A stretch of DNA of 64,000 nt from NCBI RefSeq assembly GCF_900182925.1, contig NZ_LT900024.1, positions 2,914,001 through 2,978,000 of the forward strand. Direction: 5' to 3'. The notes beneath the pieces are model-generated. The model saw only the letters and a list, made by a program, of their open reading frames with translations, was not told the origin of the DNA and ran no database searches. Each line of letters opens with the position of its first letter. Positions within the stretch are counted from its first letter, which is position 1. Positions 18,004 to 27,800 of this stretch are shown in pieces. The position numbers and the translations under genes are program-made. This stretch comes from Psychrobacter sp. LV10R520-6. GTDB lineage: Bacteria; Pseudomonadota; Gammaproteobacteria; Pseudomonadales; Moraxellaceae.

Positions 18004-19332
18004 ATGAGCAAGCCGACACCCGAAAAACCTTCTGATCACCCTAATGATACTCCATCAAATAAACAAGATGGCGGGGTTAATGAGCCTGCGGATACGCTGC
18101 CAAACTCAGAGCCAGTAGCAGTTGATGAGGTGCGCGCGTCACAGGAGCAGACAGATGCGACCGCAGATAAGATAGAAGCTGAAAAATCGCCGGCGACCGA
18201 TATCTCGTTGATCAGCGCAGACAAGACTTCGCGAAACTATGAAAAAGACAATCAATCGTTTTTTATGCAGCGCGGCTATCAGATATTGTTGGTGCTTGGA
18301 TTGATTGCTGCATTTTTATTAGTAATGGTCTATCAAACGCTGTTTGGACGTATTAGCCAGCCGCAGCAAAAGGTGACGATTGAACAGGGCGATACTTATT
18401 ATGGACTTTTACCACAGTGGCAACAGCAGATTCCATTGTTCTCAGCCAGTATTGCTAAGCTGTATATTAAGTCGCAAGTCAATGCCCCATTGCACGCCGG
18501 TATTTATCAATTACCTGAGAACCCAACGATTGCTGAAGCGCTACAAGTGCTAGAGCAAGGCGCAAAAGTGGCAATGGTTAAGATACAAATCATCGAAGGT
18601 AAAACCTCAAAAGACTTATATCAGACCCTACGGGATACTAACGGCATCAAAGAAGAAGTGCTCGGCAATGATGCGGATAATGCCAGTATTGCCCAAGCGC
18701 TGGAACTTAGTGGTGTGCTTCCAGACTCTGTAATTAACAGTGATGATCCTATCGTCAACCATAACCTTGAAGGTTGGTTTGCCCCTGATACCTATTATTA
18801 TGGTGAGGGCGCAACGGATAAACAGGTGCTTACTGATTTATACAAGCGGCAGCAGCAAGCGCTTACTAAGGCTTGGGAAAATCGCGCGCCAAATCTGCCT
18901 TACAAGAGCCCTTATGAAGCGCTGATTATGGCTTCTATTATTGAAAAAGAAACCAGCGTTCCTGAGGAACGCGCCTTGGTCTCTGCGGTTTTTAATAATC
19001 GCTTGAATCAAGGCATGCGCATGCAAACCGATCCGACCATTATTTATGGCATGGGTAGCCGCTATGAGGGCAATATTCGCCGCAAAGATATCGATGAAAA
19101 AACAGCTTATAATACTTATCAGATCGATAAATTGCCGCCCACGCCAATCTCATTGCCCTCAGCGGCTTCTATTGAAGCGACCCTACATCCGGCCGATAGC
19201 GAAGCGCTATATTTTGTAGCGACCGGTAATGGTGGTCATAAATTTACCAATAGCTTGTCAGATCACAATCAAGCGGTAAAAGAATACCTAGGCGTAATGC
19301 GTGAAAAAAAATCACAAACGCCGCCGCAGTAA
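18004..19332 (+). CDS. mltG: Endolytic murein transglycosylase MltG
   Basis: MltG (YceG) is an inner-membrane lytic transglycosylase that cuts nascent peptidoglycan strands and helps set glycan chain length. The 442-residue protein starts with about 85 disordered acidic residues, longer than in E. coli (340 residues in total). One transmembrane helix follows near residues 95-112 (ILLVLGLIAAFLLVMVY), then the LysM-like segment. The catalytic YceG domain has the motif ASIIEKETSVPEER, whose first Glu (near residue 313) is catalytic. It also carries NNRLNQGMRMQTDPTIIYG and the terminal YFVATGNGGHKF. tmk follows, as in most proteobacteria. Confidence 0.95.
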   Translation: MSKPTPEKPSDHPNDTPSNKQDGGVNEPADTLPNSEPVAVDEVRASQEQTDATADKIEAEKSPATDISLISADKTSRNYEKDNQSFFMQRGYQILLVLGLIAAFLLVMVYQTLFGRISQPQQKVTIEQGDTYYGLLPQWQQQIPLFSASIAKLYIKSQVNAPLHAGIYQLPENPTIAEALQVLEQGAKVAMVKIQIIEGKTSKDLYQTLRDTNGIKEEVLGNDADNASIAQALELSGVLPDSVINSDDPIVNHNLEGWFAPDTYYYGEGATDKQVLTDLYKRQQQALTKAWENRAPNLPYKSPYEALIMASIIEKETSVPEERALVSAVFNNRLNQGMRMQTDPTIIYGMGSRYEGNIRRKDIDEKTAYNTYQIDKLPPTPISLPSAASIEATLHPADSEALYFVATGNGGHKFTNSLSDHNQAVKEYLGVMREKKSQTPPQ

Positions 19333-19426
19333 AGGTGGTAAAAGCGAGCATTGATTAGACAGGGATACAAAAGTAATGACAGTTATGCCGCACTCACAAA
19401 AGACATATGAAATATAAGGCAACATC

Positions 19427-20140
19427 ATGTCAGCCGCTTTAAGCGTTACTCCTACTCAAACTGACACAGACTTTACGTCTACGGATAAAGCGCCCGTTGA
19501 GCTTGCACAGCAAGGGCGCTTTATCAGCTTTGAGGGCACAGAAGGCGTTGGAAAAACGACTGCTATTGAGCATTTGTGCGCGCGCCTGCAAGCGAATGGT
19601 GTCGACTATTTGCGCACGCGCGAGCCGGGTGGCAGTCCTTTTGCTGAACGTTTGCGCGATATATTATTAGACCCTGCTACTGATATTACTGACGATACGG
19701 AGCTGCTGCTATTGTTTGCTGCGCGTTGCGATCATGTGCAACAGGTTATCCTGCCAGCCTTACAGCGCGGGTCGTGGGTAATCTGTGACCGCTTTACTGA
19801 CTCGACCCTTGCTTATCAAGGCTTTGGGCGGGCACATGGAGATAAGGCAGTTTTGACCAAGATTGAAGCCCTGATTGCACAGTTTGTCCCGCATTTACCT
19901 GAGCTGACTCTATGGTTAGATTTGCCTGTATTAGAAGGCATGGCGCGCGCTGGCAAACGTAGCGAGGCAGATCGTTTTGAGCAACAGGCGACGGCGTTTT
20001 TTACGCGGGTACATGAGGGCTTTAGCGCGCTTGCTACTGAGCATCCTGAGCGCATTCAGCGTATTGATGCATCAGGGAGCGCTGATGAGGTAAGCGCGCG
20101 AGTGTGGCAGGTGATGGAAACACAATTCAAGTTTGGCTAG
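19427..20140 (+). CDS. tmk: Thymidylate kinase
   Basis: Tmk phosphorylates dTMP to dTDP. The protein of 237 residues has an N-terminal extension of about 30 residues. The P-loop FEGTEGVGKTT follows, then the dTMP-binding motif TREPGGSPFAERLRDILL and DRFTDSTLAYQGFGR. The lid region lies near residues 170-185. It lies 94 bp after mltG on the same strand and is followed by a strong terminator, so mltG-tmk probably forms one transcript. Confidence 0.95.
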   Translation: MSAALSVTPTQTDTDFTSTDKAPVELAQQGRFISFEGTEGVGKTTAIEHLCARLQANGVDYLRTREPGGSPFAERLRDILLDPATDITDDTELLLLFAARCDHVQQVILPALQRGSWVICDRFTDSTLAYQGFGRAHGDKAVLTKIEALIAQFVPHLPELTLWLDLPVLEGMARAGKRSEADRFEQQATAFFTRVHEGFSALATEHPERIQRIDASGSADEVSARVWQVMETQFKFG

Positions 20141-20175
20141 CATAATACGATTTGAGATTATTAATTCTCAATAAC

Positions 20176-20219
20176 AAAAACCCCAGCTTGCCGTTATTAC
20201 TAGCAGCTGGGGGGTTTTT
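20176..20219. terminator. Terminator after tmk, shared with the convergent antiporter gene
   Basis: AAAAACCCCAGCT pairs with AGCTGGGGGGTTTTT across a loop of about 17 bases. Both arms carry A/T-runs suited to bidirectional termination. Confidence 0.85.
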
Positions 20220-20249
20220 ATTTACTAACGGTATCTAAGACTAACATTT

Positions 20250-22538
20250 TTACTTTTTATCCGAATCCTTATCAAGATCAACACTAGCATCAATGCTGTC
20301 GTGATCTGAGTCGGGCAGACGGTTGGGGTCAAGTGAGCCTCTCTTGGTCTTAGGCGCGCTGCCATTACCATTATTACTGGTGTTGACAGCGGTCTTGTCT
20401 TTTGACGTTGAGGGTGAATTATCGGACTTCACACCTTTAGCCTTTACGCTAGCCGACTGTTCTTTCGAAGTGGCTTCTTTAGCTTTGATTTCTTTAGTAT
20501 TGCCTTCTGATGGCGTTGTTGGCAATGCTGTCGCAGCGGCGCTGGCAGACTCATCTTGCACAGTATCTTCCTCCTTTTCCTCCTTTTCCTCCTTCTCCTC
20601 CTTCTTTTCCTCTGACGACTCTTGTGTTGCCGCATCTACCACGTCATTAACCAATTCTTTTTCTTTGCGCTTTTCAGGTGCTTTGGATTTGGATTCAAAG
20701 TCAGCGTCGGCAACCGCGCGCGCTTGTTCTTGTTTGGCGGTGACATCTACTGCTTTTGGCTGGATTTCATCGTCAACCACTAACGCTATAAGTTTGCGAT
20801 CACGTGGGACATTACCATCAAACTTGTTAGTGATAACGTGGAGCTTGCCTTCTTTATCAAGAGTATAAAGCGGTACAAACTGCTTATTGTCGGCTTTATA
20901 TTGGACATAAGTGTAGCTGTCAGTGATATTAGTGATTTTAATACGAGCCTTTTTCGATAGCATGCTGGCAAGTTTGGTATAGGTCACCTCTTTACCAAAC
21001 AGCCATTGGGAATGGAAGTTTGATTGCTTATCATCGCGCTCGCTTTTGACTTTTTCATCACTGAATTTGAGGCGATAGAGCTTTCTTTCACCGAACTCAT
21101 GATGATAATGAATCTCAGATAAGGTATTCATTTCTTTATCCATACTCATAGCAAATAAGTGACCGATACCGATTAAGTCGAGATGGTGATCAGCATGGTC
21201 AGAGATGGGGTTGCCAAAGTAGGTGCGCAGGCCACTCATACGCGCGCGAGCAATATTGGTATAGTTGTTGTGTGCCACAATGACATCAAAGCCTTGGTCT
21301 TTTAAAGAGGTGGCGATCAATAGCGCTACTGGGTTGGAGCCGACTACTAAAATACCATTGGTCTCAGGTTCACGAACGCCCAACCAGTTGCCGACCATTT
21401 TTGCGCCTAAGCCTTGGATCATCACAGTACCAATAATAACGATAAACACCAGCGGTACTAGTAGCTCAACGCCTTGGATATCATATTCTTGTAAGCGAAT
21501 GGCGAATAGTGATGAGATAGCTGCGGCCACAATACCACGCGGGCCAATCCAGCTAATCATGAGCTTTTCATTGGTTTTTAGGTTGGAGCCAATAGAGGAA
21601 GCCCAGATTGATAAAGGGCGGGCGATAAACATCACTATAGCTAGTAACACGATACCAGCAAAGCCCACGCTCAGCAGACTCTCCAGCTCAACACGAGCGG
21701 CGAGAATGATAAATAGCACTGAGATCAATAACAGCGTTAGCGACTCGTTAAACTCTAAAATATTATCCCGTGGGAATTTTGGCCAGTTGGCCAGTGCCAC
21801 GCCAAGTACCGTGACCGTTAATAGACCAGATTCGTGCTCTAGATGGTTGGATATCGAAAACAGTAGGAGGACAAAGGCGAGGGTAAAGACGTTGCGCAAA
21901 AATTCAGGCACCATATGTTTGCGCATTAAGAATGCTAGCACCCACGCTCCAACCAAACCTAACACGGTCGCTAGTACTACAATCTTGGCAAATAGCAAAA
22001 TGCTACTGGCTTCGCCACCAGAAATGATATATTCATAGATCAATACCACCGCAATCGCGCCGATAGGATCGATGATAATGCCTTCCCACTTTAAAATGTT
22101 GGAAATAGTTTTGTTAGGGCGGACACTACGCAGTAGCGGCATAATCACAGTTGGACCAGTCACGCAGACCAGTGCGCCGAACAGTAAGGCGATTAAGGGG
22201 TCGACATCGAATAGCAGGTAAGTTGACAGCGCCACGATGGCGATAGTAATGAGCACACCGACAGACACCAGCATTTGTACCACAGTACCGTGCTGCTTAA
22301 TCTCATCGAACTCTAGGGTGAGTGAGCCCTCAAATAAAATAACCGCGACGCCCAAAGAGATAAATGGGAACATCAGATCGCCTAAGACTAAATCAGGATC
22401 AAAGATGCCTAGAACGGGGCCAACAATAATGCCAATCAGTAACAAAAACAAAATGGACGGTTGCTTTACATACCAAGCCAACCATTGGGCGGCAATGCCA
22501 ATCCCAACCACACCGGATAATAATAGGGCGGTATCCAT
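20250..22538 (-). CDS. CPA-type Na+(K+)/H+ antiporter with TrkA-N-like domain and charged C-terminal tail
   Basis: This inner-membrane monovalent cation/proton antiporter has 762 residues. The first ~390 form about 12 transmembrane segments of the Na_H_Exchanger family, with VCVTGPTVIMPLL and WEGIIIDPIGAIAVVLIYE typical of the ion-binding helices. A Rossmann-like regulatory segment follows, ILVVGSNPVALLIATSL near 395-411. From about residue 590 the protein becomes a disordered tail dominated by Lys, Glu, Ser and Thr, including a KEEKEEKEEKEE run. The family exports Na+ or K+ and regulates cytosolic pH. The ion cannot be assigned from sequence, nor can the role of the tail. Confidence 0.87.
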   Translation of the reverse strand: MDTALLLSGVVGIGIAAQWLAWYVKQPSILFLLLIGIIVGPVLGIFDPDLVLGDLMFPFISLGVAVILFEGSLTLEFDEIKQHGTVVQMLVSVGVLITIAIVALSTYLLFDVDPLIALLFGALVCVTGPTVIMPLLRSVRPNKTISNILKWEGIIIDPIGAIAVVLIYEYIISGGEASSILLFAKIVVLATVLGLVGAWVLAFLMRKHMVPEFLRNVFTLAFVLLLFSISNHLEHESGLLTVTVLGVALANWPKFPRDNILEFNESLTLLLISVLFIILAARVELESLLSVGFAGIVLLAIVMFIARPLSIWASSIGSNLKTNEKLMISWIGPRGIVAAAISSLFAIRLQEYDIQGVELLVPLVFIVIIGTVMIQGLGAKMVGNWLGVREPETNGILVVGSNPVALLIATSLKDQGFDVIVAHNNYTNIARARMSGLRTYFGNPISDHADHHLDLIGIGHLFAMSMDKEMNTLSEIHYHHEFGERKLYRLKFSDEKVKSERDDKQSNFHSQWLFGKEVTYTKLASMLSKKARIKITNITDSYTYVQYKADNKQFVPLYTLDKEGKLHVITNKFDGNVPRDRKLIALVVDDEIQPKAVDVTAKQEQARAVADADFESKSKAPEKRKEKELVNDVVDAATQESSEEKKEEKEEKEEKEEDTVQDESASAAATALPTTPSEGNTKEIKAKEATSKEQSASVKAKGVKSDNSPSTSKDKTAVNTSNNGNGSAPKTKRGSLDPNRLPDSDHDSIDASVDLDKDSDKK
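20568..20612. repeat. 9-bp tandem repeat in the antiporter tail
   Basis: On the plus strand TTCCTCCTT is repeated about 4.5 times with slight divergence. It encodes the KEE-KEE-KEE run on the minus strand. Unit length is a multiple of three, so copy-number changes would keep the frame. Confidence 0.8.
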
Positions 22539-23274
22539 AAATTAATCCTTTTATAATCTTGTCATACTTTATAACTATTAAGAGTTACTATAAGGTTCGC
22601 TGTAGTGAAATTATTGCAAACCGTAATAACCGCTTTAGCTAGCATGAGTCATGTCATGTATTAATACTATGTAGTAGCAGCAGGGACAAAAGCGCCTTGA
22701 TATAAACAGAAATAATCTGGGGCAGCAATAGAGGGTAAATAGGAAGTGATGATAATTAACTTAATAAACTTGGCGTTAGCAACAAAGCTTATTTGTTAAC
22801 TTTTGTTCAATTTTAAAGTTATTTGGCTTGTTATAATAGCATGATTTTATTTTACTTATATCAAACGAGTCAGGCGCGATATGAGCCAGTCTTCTGTTTA
22901 TTGGTCCGCTATGCAAATAGCCAAGTCCTAAGTTATCCTGCATAATAACTGCTAGCATAAAAGACATAAGAGAATAGCCTTATAAGAGAACTAGATAGAA
23001 TAGCTATTAGATTTATAATACAACAGCCACGCCCATCACGCACATTAAAAATACCGCTTTAAATTTCGGTGTTATTTATTATTAAGCGGATAACCTTTAT
23101 ACATATAGTCGTAAAAAGGCCGATTGAACTACTCAAGCATTTTATGCGGATGCAAATACATGACAAGTTTACGAACAATCCTCAGAATTAATCTATAAAC
23201 TGGCAAAGAATTGCTATCCATAACCGTTATAAAATGGACGCCAACCAACAATAAAAGATAGAAAGACCACTCAG
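22539..23274. other. 736-bp intergenic region upstream of divergent antiporter and degP/degQ genes
   Basis: Both flanking genes are transcribed away from this region, so it must hold two promoters. A good TATAAT occurs at 22832-22837 but without a well-spaced -35 box. Short open frames are present but lack protein-like composition or a ribosome binding site. I see no RNA fold or repeat that I can name. Confidence 0.4.
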
Positions 23275-24741
23275 ATGGGGGACAATATGCTTAGACCGAA
23301 AACCACTAATAATAAGCAGAACTGGCTACAGCGCAGTACGCTAGCGCTAGCTATTAGCACGACAATGATTATTGGCATCAGTGGTGCTGTGAGTGTTGTC
23401 GTAGCGCCAAGCGCTCAGGCAGCAGTCACTACCGCAGATTTTTCTGGTTTGGTACAGCAAGTTACTCCAGGAGTGGCGCGGGTCAACGTCACTAAGACTG
23501 TTAGCGAAGCGGAGCTGGCTAAAGCGCAGACCGCTGAGCTGTTACGACAGTTCTTTGGTGACCGCTTACGCATCCCTGATCAAGCAGTGATCCCAGCGAT
23601 TGAACATGCTTATGGCACCGCTTTTTTTGTCACGAACGATGGCTACATGCTGACCAATCATCATGTGGTAGAAGGGGCGGATAAGATTACCGTGACCCTC
23701 AATGACCGAACGGAACTTGATGCGACTTTGGTTGGCAGTGATGAGCGCTCGGATGTGGCGGTCTTAAAAGTCGCGGGCAAGCAGTTCCCAGCCTTACCTA
23801 TTGGCGATTCTAATATCATCAAGGTCGGTGAGCCGGTACTGGCTATTGGCTCCCCATTTGGCTTTGATTATTCTGCTTCCGCTGGTATTGTTAGTGCCAA
23901 GTCACGCAACTTTTCGCGTGAGACCAGCGTGCCATTTATTCAAACGGATGTGGCCTTAAACCCTGGGAATTCAGGTGGGCCATTATTCAATCAGAGTGGT
24001 GAAGTCATCGGTATTAACTCACGCATTTTTAGTGGTACTGGCGGTTATATGGGACTGTCTTTCTCTATTCCGATCGATGCGGCAATGGATATTTATGAGC
24101 AGCTAAAAACCAACGGCGAAGTAACGCGCGCCTATTTGGGTATATATCCGCAGGATATTGATCGCAATTTGGCCGAAGCTTATAAGTTAGCCCGTCCCCA
24201 AGGGGCACTATTGACCCGCGTATCACCAGACTCACCGGCACAAAAAGCAGGTTTGCAATCGGGTGATATTATTTTGCAATATAACGATATCGAGATTATG
24301 CGTGCGTCAGATTTACTGAACCTGATTAATCGAGCACGACCTAATGATTCATTTCTCGCTGACATTCAGCGTGATGGGAAGCAAATGACAATCAGCGGTA
24401 AGCTTAGTCACGCTCCTAATGACGTGCAGGCACAAGGTCATGACCAGCAAGAGGATGAAGTAAACTTAGGACTGCGGTTACGTAATTTAACCCTAGATGA
24501 GCAAGCAGAGCTGGCCGTTGATAACAAGACTGGTATATTGGTCACCACTGTTGAGCCCACTGGCTTAGCGGCGCGTTCAGGAATATTAGCAGGTGACATT
24601 ATCACCAACCTGCACCAAAAACCTATAACAAAAGTAACCGACTTTTCCAGCGCGATATCATCATTACCCAAAAAAGGAGTGGTTACCATTGCAGTGATGC
24701 GTCAAGGTATCCCCGGTATTATTGGTTTGCGTATTGAATAA
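23275..24741 (+). CDS. Periplasmic Do-like serine endoprotease (DegP/DegQ/MucD family)
   Basis: This HtrA-family protease-chaperone clears misfolded envelope proteins. A long signal peptide ends at SAQA-AVTT near residue 49. The trypsin-like domain has the triad His in LTNHHVVEG (about 128), Asp in ERSDVAVLKV (about 160) and Ser in NPGNSGGPLF (about 232). Two PDZ domains follow, one from about 290 to 380 with RAYLGIYPQDI and one from about 395 to 488. The 488 residues match DegP/DegQ/MucD, and sequence alone does not separate these. Two start codons, at 23275 and 23287, are possible; the second follows GGGG by five bases. The gene appears monocistronic. Confidence 0.92.
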   Translation: MGDNMLRPKTTNNKQNWLQRSTLALAISTTMIIGISGAVSVVVAPSAQAAVTTADFSGLVQQVTPGVARVNVTKTVSEAELAKAQTAELLRQFFGDRLRIPDQAVIPAIEHAYGTAFFVTNDGYMLTNHHVVEGADKITVTLNDRTELDATLVGSDERSDVAVLKVAGKQFPALPIGDSNIIKVGEPVLAIGSPFGFDYSASAGIVSAKSRNFSRETSVPFIQTDVALNPGNSGGPLFNQSGEVIGINSRIFSGTGGYMGLSFSIPIDAAMDIYEQLKTNGEVTRAYLGIYPQDIDRNLAEAYKLARPQGALLTRVSPDSPAQKAGLQSGDIILQYNDIEIMRASDLLNLINRARPNDSFLADIQRDGKQMTISGKLSHAPNDVQAQGHDQQEDEVNLGLRLRNLTLDEQAELAVDNKTGILVTTVEPTGLAARSGILAGDIITNLHQKPITKVTDFSSAISSLPKKGVVTIAVMRQGIPGIIGLRIE

Positions 24742-25256
24742 ACAACGGTTTTGATAGTGAGGTTGGTACACGAGTCTTGCTTTTTCGGTTGTGTCGTCCG
24801 ACTATCGATGTGTTGACGATTCGTTAAAATAGTCCAAAATATTTTATCAATATTGAGAAATTGCGCTAAACTAATTATTAAATTATAAGACAGTGACACA
24901 TCAATAAAAGCCTTGCGTGTATTGGTGAATCGATAAATGAATCGCGAATTTCTGCTCAATTGATAGATGGCCGTCAAACCAAAATATGCTACACTAGCGG
25001 GCGTTTGTATCACTATATTTATATAGTGACTGTATATTTGATAGACGCAAACAATATACGAAAATAACGCTAATGTTCAATTGAGCGCATAATAATTTAT
25101 AACGTTGACGCCATCGTATGGTGTACGAACGAACAGTATTAATGTCGAGCAAGGCATTGTTATTAATTAAAGTATTATTACTAACATTGACCCTCGCAAA
25201 CGATCTATCATGTGACAGCTTTGATAAAAGCTAGGATAATACGGTAAGGCACGGTT
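24742..25256. other. Intergenic leader region of dapA
   Basis: About 515 bp lie upstream of dapA. The stretch contains an 18-bp perfect dyad at 25011-25028 and a small hairpin at 25218-25234 (AGCTTT/AAAAGCT) just before the dapA ribosome binding site. No coding frame looks real, and I see no lysine riboswitch. Confidence 0.45.
25011..25028. promoter_or_regulatory. Perfect 18-bp dyad upstream of dapA, possible operator
   Basis: CACTATAT-TT-ATATAGTG is a perfect inverted repeat 230 bp before the dapA start. It lacks a T-run, so a regulator-binding site is more likely than a terminator. The regulator is unknown, and chance in AT-rich DNA cannot be excluded. Confidence 0.3.
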
Positions 25257-26162
25257 ATGAGCACAGCATACGACGATATTAAAACCCAACTACAAGGCTC
25301 AATGGTAGCCTTAGTAACGCCCATGCACCCTGACGGTAAGGTCGATTATAAACGTCTAGCAGACCTCATTGATTGGCAGATTGAGCAAGGCACACATTGC
25401 CTCGTCGCTGTCGGTACGACTGGTGAATCTGCAACCTTATCCATGCAAGAGCATAGCGAGGTTATACGCTATTTCGTCCAGCATGTTAAAGGCCGCGTGC
25501 CAGTGATTGCAGGAACAGGTGCCAATAATACTACTGAAGCCATTAAGCTTACCCAAGATGCCAAAGACGCTGGTGCAGACTGCGCGTTACTGGTAGCTCC
25601 TTACTATAATAAGCCGCCACAAGAAGGCCTATATCAGCATTACAAGACCATTGCCGAAGCAGTCGATATACCGCAAATGCTCTATAATGTACCGGGGCGC
25701 ACAGTAGTCGATATTGCCCAAGAAACCGTTGAACGCTTAGCTGATATTGATAATATTGTGGCTATTAAAGATGCTACTGGTTCTGTTATTCGCGGTGAGC
25801 AATTGATTAAAGCCGTCGGCTCACGCCTAGTGGTGCTATCAGGCGATGATGGTACTGCACTTGAGCTAATGAAAATGGGCAGTAAAGGCAATATTTCGGT
25901 AACTGCGAATGTTGCCCCAAAAGCGATGAGCGAAACCTTTGCAGCAGCGCTACGTGGTGATTTTGCCGCCGCTAATGCTGCCCATGATGCCATCAAACAC
26001 TTGCATCGCGACCTATTTATTGAGTCCAGCCCTATTCCCGCTAAGTATGCTCTAAATAAAATGGGCATGATAGATACGGGTATCCGCTTACCACTAGTAT
26101 GGTTAGCTAAAGAACATCATGCGACCATCGACGACGCTTTAGTACGGGCAAACTTACTATAA
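25257..26162 (+). CDS. dapA: 4-hydroxy-tetrahydrodipicolinate synthase
   Basis: DapA condenses pyruvate with aspartate semialdehyde in the diaminopimelate/lysine pathway. The 301-residue TIM barrel has VAVGTTGESATL (the pyruvate-binding Thr-Thr), YNVPGRT with the catalytic tyrosine near residue 142, and VAIKDATG with the Schiff-base lysine near residue 169. GDDG and the following Gly-Asn strand are also typical. It heads the dapA-lipoprotein-purC group that is widely conserved in gammaproteobacteria, where the middle gene is bamC. Confidence 0.96.
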   Translation: MSTAYDDIKTQLQGSMVALVTPMHPDGKVDYKRLADLIDWQIEQGTHCLVAVGTTGESATLSMQEHSEVIRYFVQHVKGRVPVIAGTGANNTTEAIKLTQDAKDAGADCALLVAPYYNKPPQEGLYQHYKTIAEAVDIPQMLYNVPGRTVVDIAQETVERLADIDNIVAIKDATGSVIRGEQLIKAVGSRLVVLSGDDGTALELMKMGSKGNISVTANVAPKAMSETFAAALRGDFAAANAAHDAIKHLHRDLFIESSPIPAKYALNKMGMIDTGIRLPLVWLAKEHHATIDDALVRANLL

Positions 26163-26316
26163 GTATTAAGCGGGTTATTAGTTATAAACGCTCAGTAACT
26201 ATTAACGCTTAGTAACTATGAATGCTCAATAAAACTTTCAAGTTTAAGAAAAAATGATCAGCTGGCCGCCTGAATGGGCGATGATTGCTCACTCTGAGAA
26301 ACAATATAGAGATAAT

Positions 26317-26640
26317 ATGATTAAGACATCATTTACTACCCCAAAAACGTTTACTGTTATGCTGACCCTGATCTTGGGCAGTACTTTAGTCCTAAGTGGT
26401 TGTCAAACTGCAAAAGGCTTCATGGGTAAGCGAGATAATGGCAGCTTAGACTATCAACAAAGCGAAAAGCTGGCTCCACTGGAGCTACCAGCTGGGCAAG
26501 AAACGGCGCCATTCGTACCTTTATATCCGACCCCTAATGCGGGCGTAAATACGCTCGAGCTACAAAATGAGTCGGGTAAACAGTATCAATTGCCTAAGCC
26601 TGAGCGTGCCGTTGCGGTGAATACCGCTCCTTCTAAATAA
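26317..26640 (+). CDS. Short lipoprotein in the bamC position (BamC N-terminal-like)
   Basis: This 107-residue lipoprotein has a signal ending in LSGC at residues 26-29. The mature N-terminus reads LDYQQSEKLAPLELPAGQ, then a proline-rich segment including FVPLYPTPN. That resembles the unstructured N-terminal lasso of BamC, which binds BamD in the outer-membrane assembly complex. The helix-grip domains that make up most of the roughly 340-residue E. coli BamC are absent. The open frame begins at 26254, but the ATG at 26317 gives a proper signal peptide with a Lys at position 3. Location between dapA and purC, the classical bamC site, supports the call. It may be a reduced BamC; function is inferred. 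Confidence 0.7.
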   Translation: MIKTSFTTPKTFTVMLTLILGSTLVLSGCQTAKGFMGKRDNGSLDYQQSEKLAPLELPAGQETAPFVPLYPTPNAGVNTLELQNESGKQYQLPKPERAVAVNTAPSK

Positions 26641-26796
26641 ACAAACGAACAAACCTCTATTCATACCGTTAGCGCTTTTTTATTGTCATTACTTATATCA
26701 TTATAGCTATTGATATAATGGTTAGTACGGTAATATATAGCCCCTAACGGTAGCTGCGCGTTTTTACCACACAAGCTTGAACGAACAGGAACTCTC

Positions 26797-27513
26797 ATGA
26801 TGCAAAAACAACAACTGCTATATAAAGGTAAAGCCAAATCCGTCTATGAAACGGACGATAGTGACCTTCTTATTTTACACTTCCGTGATGATACTTCAGC
26901 TCTTGATGGCAAGCGTATCGAGCAGTTGGCACGTAAAGGCGAAGTCAATAACCGCTTTAATGCTTTTATCATGCAAAAGTTAGCCGATGCCGGTATTGAG
27001 ACCCATTTTGAAAAGCAGCTGTCGAGCGACGAAGTACTAGTCAAACGGTTAGAGATGATTCCAGTTGAGTGTGTGGTACGTAACTTTGCTGCCGGTAGTT
27101 TAGTGCGTCGTTTAGGATTAGAAGAAGGGCAAGTATTGAATCCGCCCACCTATGAGTTATTTTATAAAGACGACGCGCTTGGTGATCCGATGGTTAATGA
27201 TTCGCTAGCAGTGACCTTAGATTGGGCAACTGAGTCGCAACTGGCAAAAATGGAAGAGTTGACCTATCAAGTTAATGAAGTGCTGAAAAAGTTGTTTGAT
27301 GCTGGTGATTTAATGCTAGTAGATTTCAAACTAGAATTTGGTGTCTTTCACGACCGTATCGTCTTAGGTGATGAATTTTCCCCAGATGGCTGCCGTATTT
27401 GGGACAAGAATAGCAAGAAAAAATTGGATAAAGATCGTTTCCGTCAGTCACTCGGTGATGTCATTGAAGGTTATGAAGAAGTGGCCAAACGTATTGGTGT
27501 GCCATTAAACTAA
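26797..27513 (+). CDS. purC: Phosphoribosylaminoimidazole-succinocarboxamide synthase
   Basis: PurC joins CAIR and aspartate with ATP to form SAICAR in purine synthesis. The protein of 238 residues is of normal length. It begins [20 protein letters not shown], containing the ATP-binding Y-x-G-K-A-K. It has [25 protein letters not shown] and [12 protein letters not shown], all diagnostic. The start could be either of two adjacent ATGs following AGGA. A terminator lies 45 bp after the stop. Confidence 0.96.
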   Translation: MMQKQQLLYKGKAKSVYETDDSDLLILHFRDDTSALDGKRIEQLARKGEVNNRFNAFIMQKLADAGIETHFEKQLSSDEVLVKRLEMIPVECVVRNFAAGSLVRRLGLEEGQVLNPPTYELFYKDDALGDPMVNDSLAVTLDWATESQLAKMEELTYQVNEVLKKLFDAGDLMLVDFKLEFGVFHDRIVLGDEFSPDGCRIWDKNSKKKLDKDRFRQSLGDVIEGYEEVAKRIGVPLN

Positions 27514-27554
27514 GTGTAAAACTGAGCTAAGTGTTTAATTAACTTTATTGCAGT

Positions 27555-27586
27555 AAAAAAACTGAGCCATGCGCTCAGTTTTTTTA
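27555..27586 (+). terminator. Terminator of purC
   Basis: AAAAAACTGAGC and GCTCAGTTTTTTT form a strong stem with a short loop (CATGC) directly after purC. The flanking A-run could also serve the other strand. Confidence 0.88.
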
Positions 27587-27800
27587 GGTCTATTTCGATT
27601 CCCTTAGCATATTCAAAAACATATTCAAAAATATCGAGGGAATTAAAATGCGAGTGAATGCAGAATGGTTAGATCAAAGCGCAACGTACTAAGTGACAGA
27701 TGACACAAACTAACACTTCAAAGCCCTGAGTATAGCCTTTATCATAGTGACATTGAGTGTCCCCTGAATTATTTATTGATAATAACAAAAGGAAAATACA

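Noticed and set aside
20323..20868. Plus-strand open frame of 181 codons opposite the antiporter tail
   Set aside because: It is the complement of the low-complexity Lys/Glu coding region, giving Ser/Leu/Phe runs. It has no ribosome binding site and no protein-like composition.
21265..22038. Plus-strand open frame of 257 codons inside the antiporter gene
   Set aside because: It lies wholly opposite a well-supported gene with clear family motifs; the translation has no recognisable domain.
22776..22967. 63-codon minus-strand frame in the 736-bp intergenic region
   Set aside because: No ribosome binding site, no recognisable motif and composition typical of AT-rich noise.
27651..27695. 14-codon frame with GAGGGA upstream after purC
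   Set aside because: Too short to judge; it lies right after the purC terminator and has no recognisable product or attenuator structure.
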